Assembly (NCBI GenBank): GCA_014238055.1
Contig: JABABV010000003.1
Location: forward strand, 1 to 40,488
Direction: 5' to 3'
Origin: Mycoplasmatales bacterium
GTDB taxonomy: Bacteria; Bacillota_I; Bacilli_A; Mycoplasmatales; JABABV01
Length of the DNA stretch: 40,488 bases
Each line of letters begins with the position of its first letter. Positions within the stretch are counted from its first letter, which is position 1. Both the position numbers and the translations under genes were made by a program. Positions 39,738 through 40,488 of this stretch are shown here, one piece after another. A model generated the notes under the pieces. That model was not told the origin of the DNA. It worked only from the letters and a program-made list of their open reading frames with translations, and did no database searches.

Positions 39738-40169
39738 ATGAAACAAACAACTATGATAAACGCAGCGCAAGTTAATAAACGTTGATATTTGATCGACGCG
39801 ACTGGTAAAACACTGGGACACCTTGCTACTACTGCAGCCACTATTTTACGTGGTAAAAATAAACCAACTTTCACACCACACGTTGATTGTGGAGATAATA
39901 TCGTTATTATTAATAGTGATAAACTTATCTTAACTGGTAATAAATTAAACAATAAAAAATATTACCGTCACAGTTTACATCCAGGTGGACTAAAAGTAAC
40001 TATTGCAAAAGATTTATTAAAAAATAATTCTGTTAAAATGGTTAATTTAGCAATTAAAGGAATGCTTCCTAAAACTAAACTGGGAGATCGCCAATTAAAA
40101 AACGTATTTATATACCGAAACGAAAATCATAAACAACAAGCTCAAAATCCAGAACCGTTATCAATTTAA
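39738..40169 (+). CDS. rplM: 50S ribosomal protein L13
   Basis: 143 residues. It has the L13 N-terminal W-Y-L-I-D-A-T-G-K-T-L-G motif (Trp as TGA), R-G-K-N-K-P-T-F-T-P-H-V-D-C-G-D, and K-G-M-L-P-K-T-K-L-G. L13 starts early 50S assembly. GGAGGT precedes the ATG by 7 bases. It is followed by rpsI as in most bacteria. Confidence 0.98.
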
Positions 40170-40187
40170 GGAGAGTGTATTTAATTC

Positions 40188-40488
40188 ATGAGTAATATAG
40201 TATTTTCAGGAACAGGGAGACGTAAAACGTCAGTAGCTCGTGTTCGTTTAACTAAAGGTAGTGGTGTTATCACTATCAATAAAACTGATGTAAATAAATA
40301 TTTACCTTATAAAACATTAGTTCAAGATTTAGAGCAACCTTTAGAATTAACAAAAACTAAAGGAACATTTGATGTTATTGTTAATGTTCGTGGTGGAGGA
40401 TTTTCTTCTCAATCAGGAGCAATTCGTTTAGGAATCGCACGTGCTTTATTAGAAGCTAGTGCAGAATACCGTTCAGTACTTACAAAAG
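40188..40488 (+). CDS. rpsI: 30S ribosomal protein S9, 5' part (runs off window)
   Basis: 100 complete codons are visible. G-T-G-R-R-K-T-S-V-A-R-V-R-L near the N-terminus, G-G-G-F-S-S-Q-S-G-A-I-R-L-G-I-A-R-A-L fit S9. Its C-terminal tail, which reaches the P-site tRNA, lies outside the window. AAGGAG is 14 bases before the ATG, with no closer site. Confidence 0.97.
   Translation, partial: MSNIVFSGTGRRKTSVARVRLTKGSGVITINKTDVNKYLPYKTLVQDLEQPLELTKTKGTFDVIVNVRGGGFSSQSGAIRLGIARALLEASAEYRSVLTK

Overview
The window is from a wall-less, AT-rich bacterium of the Mollicutes (Mycoplasmatota). The clearest sign is that TGA is read as tryptophan: EF-Tu, L2, L4, L16, S3, SecY, MetAP and many others run through in-frame TGA at conserved Trp positions, and S8 and S14 end in Trp-stop. 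A host genus cannot be assigned from the sequence alone. No tRNA, rRNA, transposase, integrase or CRISPR array was seen.

Layout. (1) 1-3818: end of the str operon (rpsG 3' part, fusA, tuf). (2) 3819-20100: a roughly 16 kb island of secreted proteins and lipoproteins lying exactly between tuf and rpsJ, which are often neighbours in Firmicutes. It holds two + strand cassettes, each a lipoprotein gene overlapping a larger gene for a secreted, non-lipidated protein. These cassettes are a tandem duplication. Five - strand lipoprotein genes follow, built from a shared repeat of about 90 residues, and one small + strand membrane protein sits among them. (3) 20101-35276: the S10, spc and alpha operons fused in one run (rpsJ to rplQ, including secY, adk, map, infA, rpmJ), with no rpmD and with an extra short-chain dehydrogenase-like gene between rpsK and rpoA. 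(4) 35312-36063: a gene resembling Abi_2/AbiF abortive-infection proteins, with a HEPN-type R-x4-H motif. (5) 36091-39578: ecfA1-ecfA2-ecfT (energy-coupling module of a vitamin transporter) and truA. (6) 39643-40488: rplM with a structured leader, then the start of rpsI.

How it works together. Most of the window is translation machinery plus secretion (SecY) and housekeeping enzymes transcribed rightwards. The island encodes the Sec-exported surface layer. The most interesting part is the duplicated pair of a lipoprotein and a secreted protein: the secreted partner carries an N-terminal GYN motif and a Y-G-[D]-x-[YF] ... G-G motif that resemble the MACPF (perforin-like) pore-forming fold. This is a hypothesis from motif reading only and needs a profile or structure search. 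The duplication can be traced to its breakpoints, because a copy of the tuf terminator and a scrap of the 3' end of the neighbouring - strand lipoprotein gene lie between the two cassettes.

Several promoters share an extended -10 (TG-N-TATAAT) with no good -35. Most of the apparently broken open reading frames are only TGA-Trp codons, not pseudogenes.
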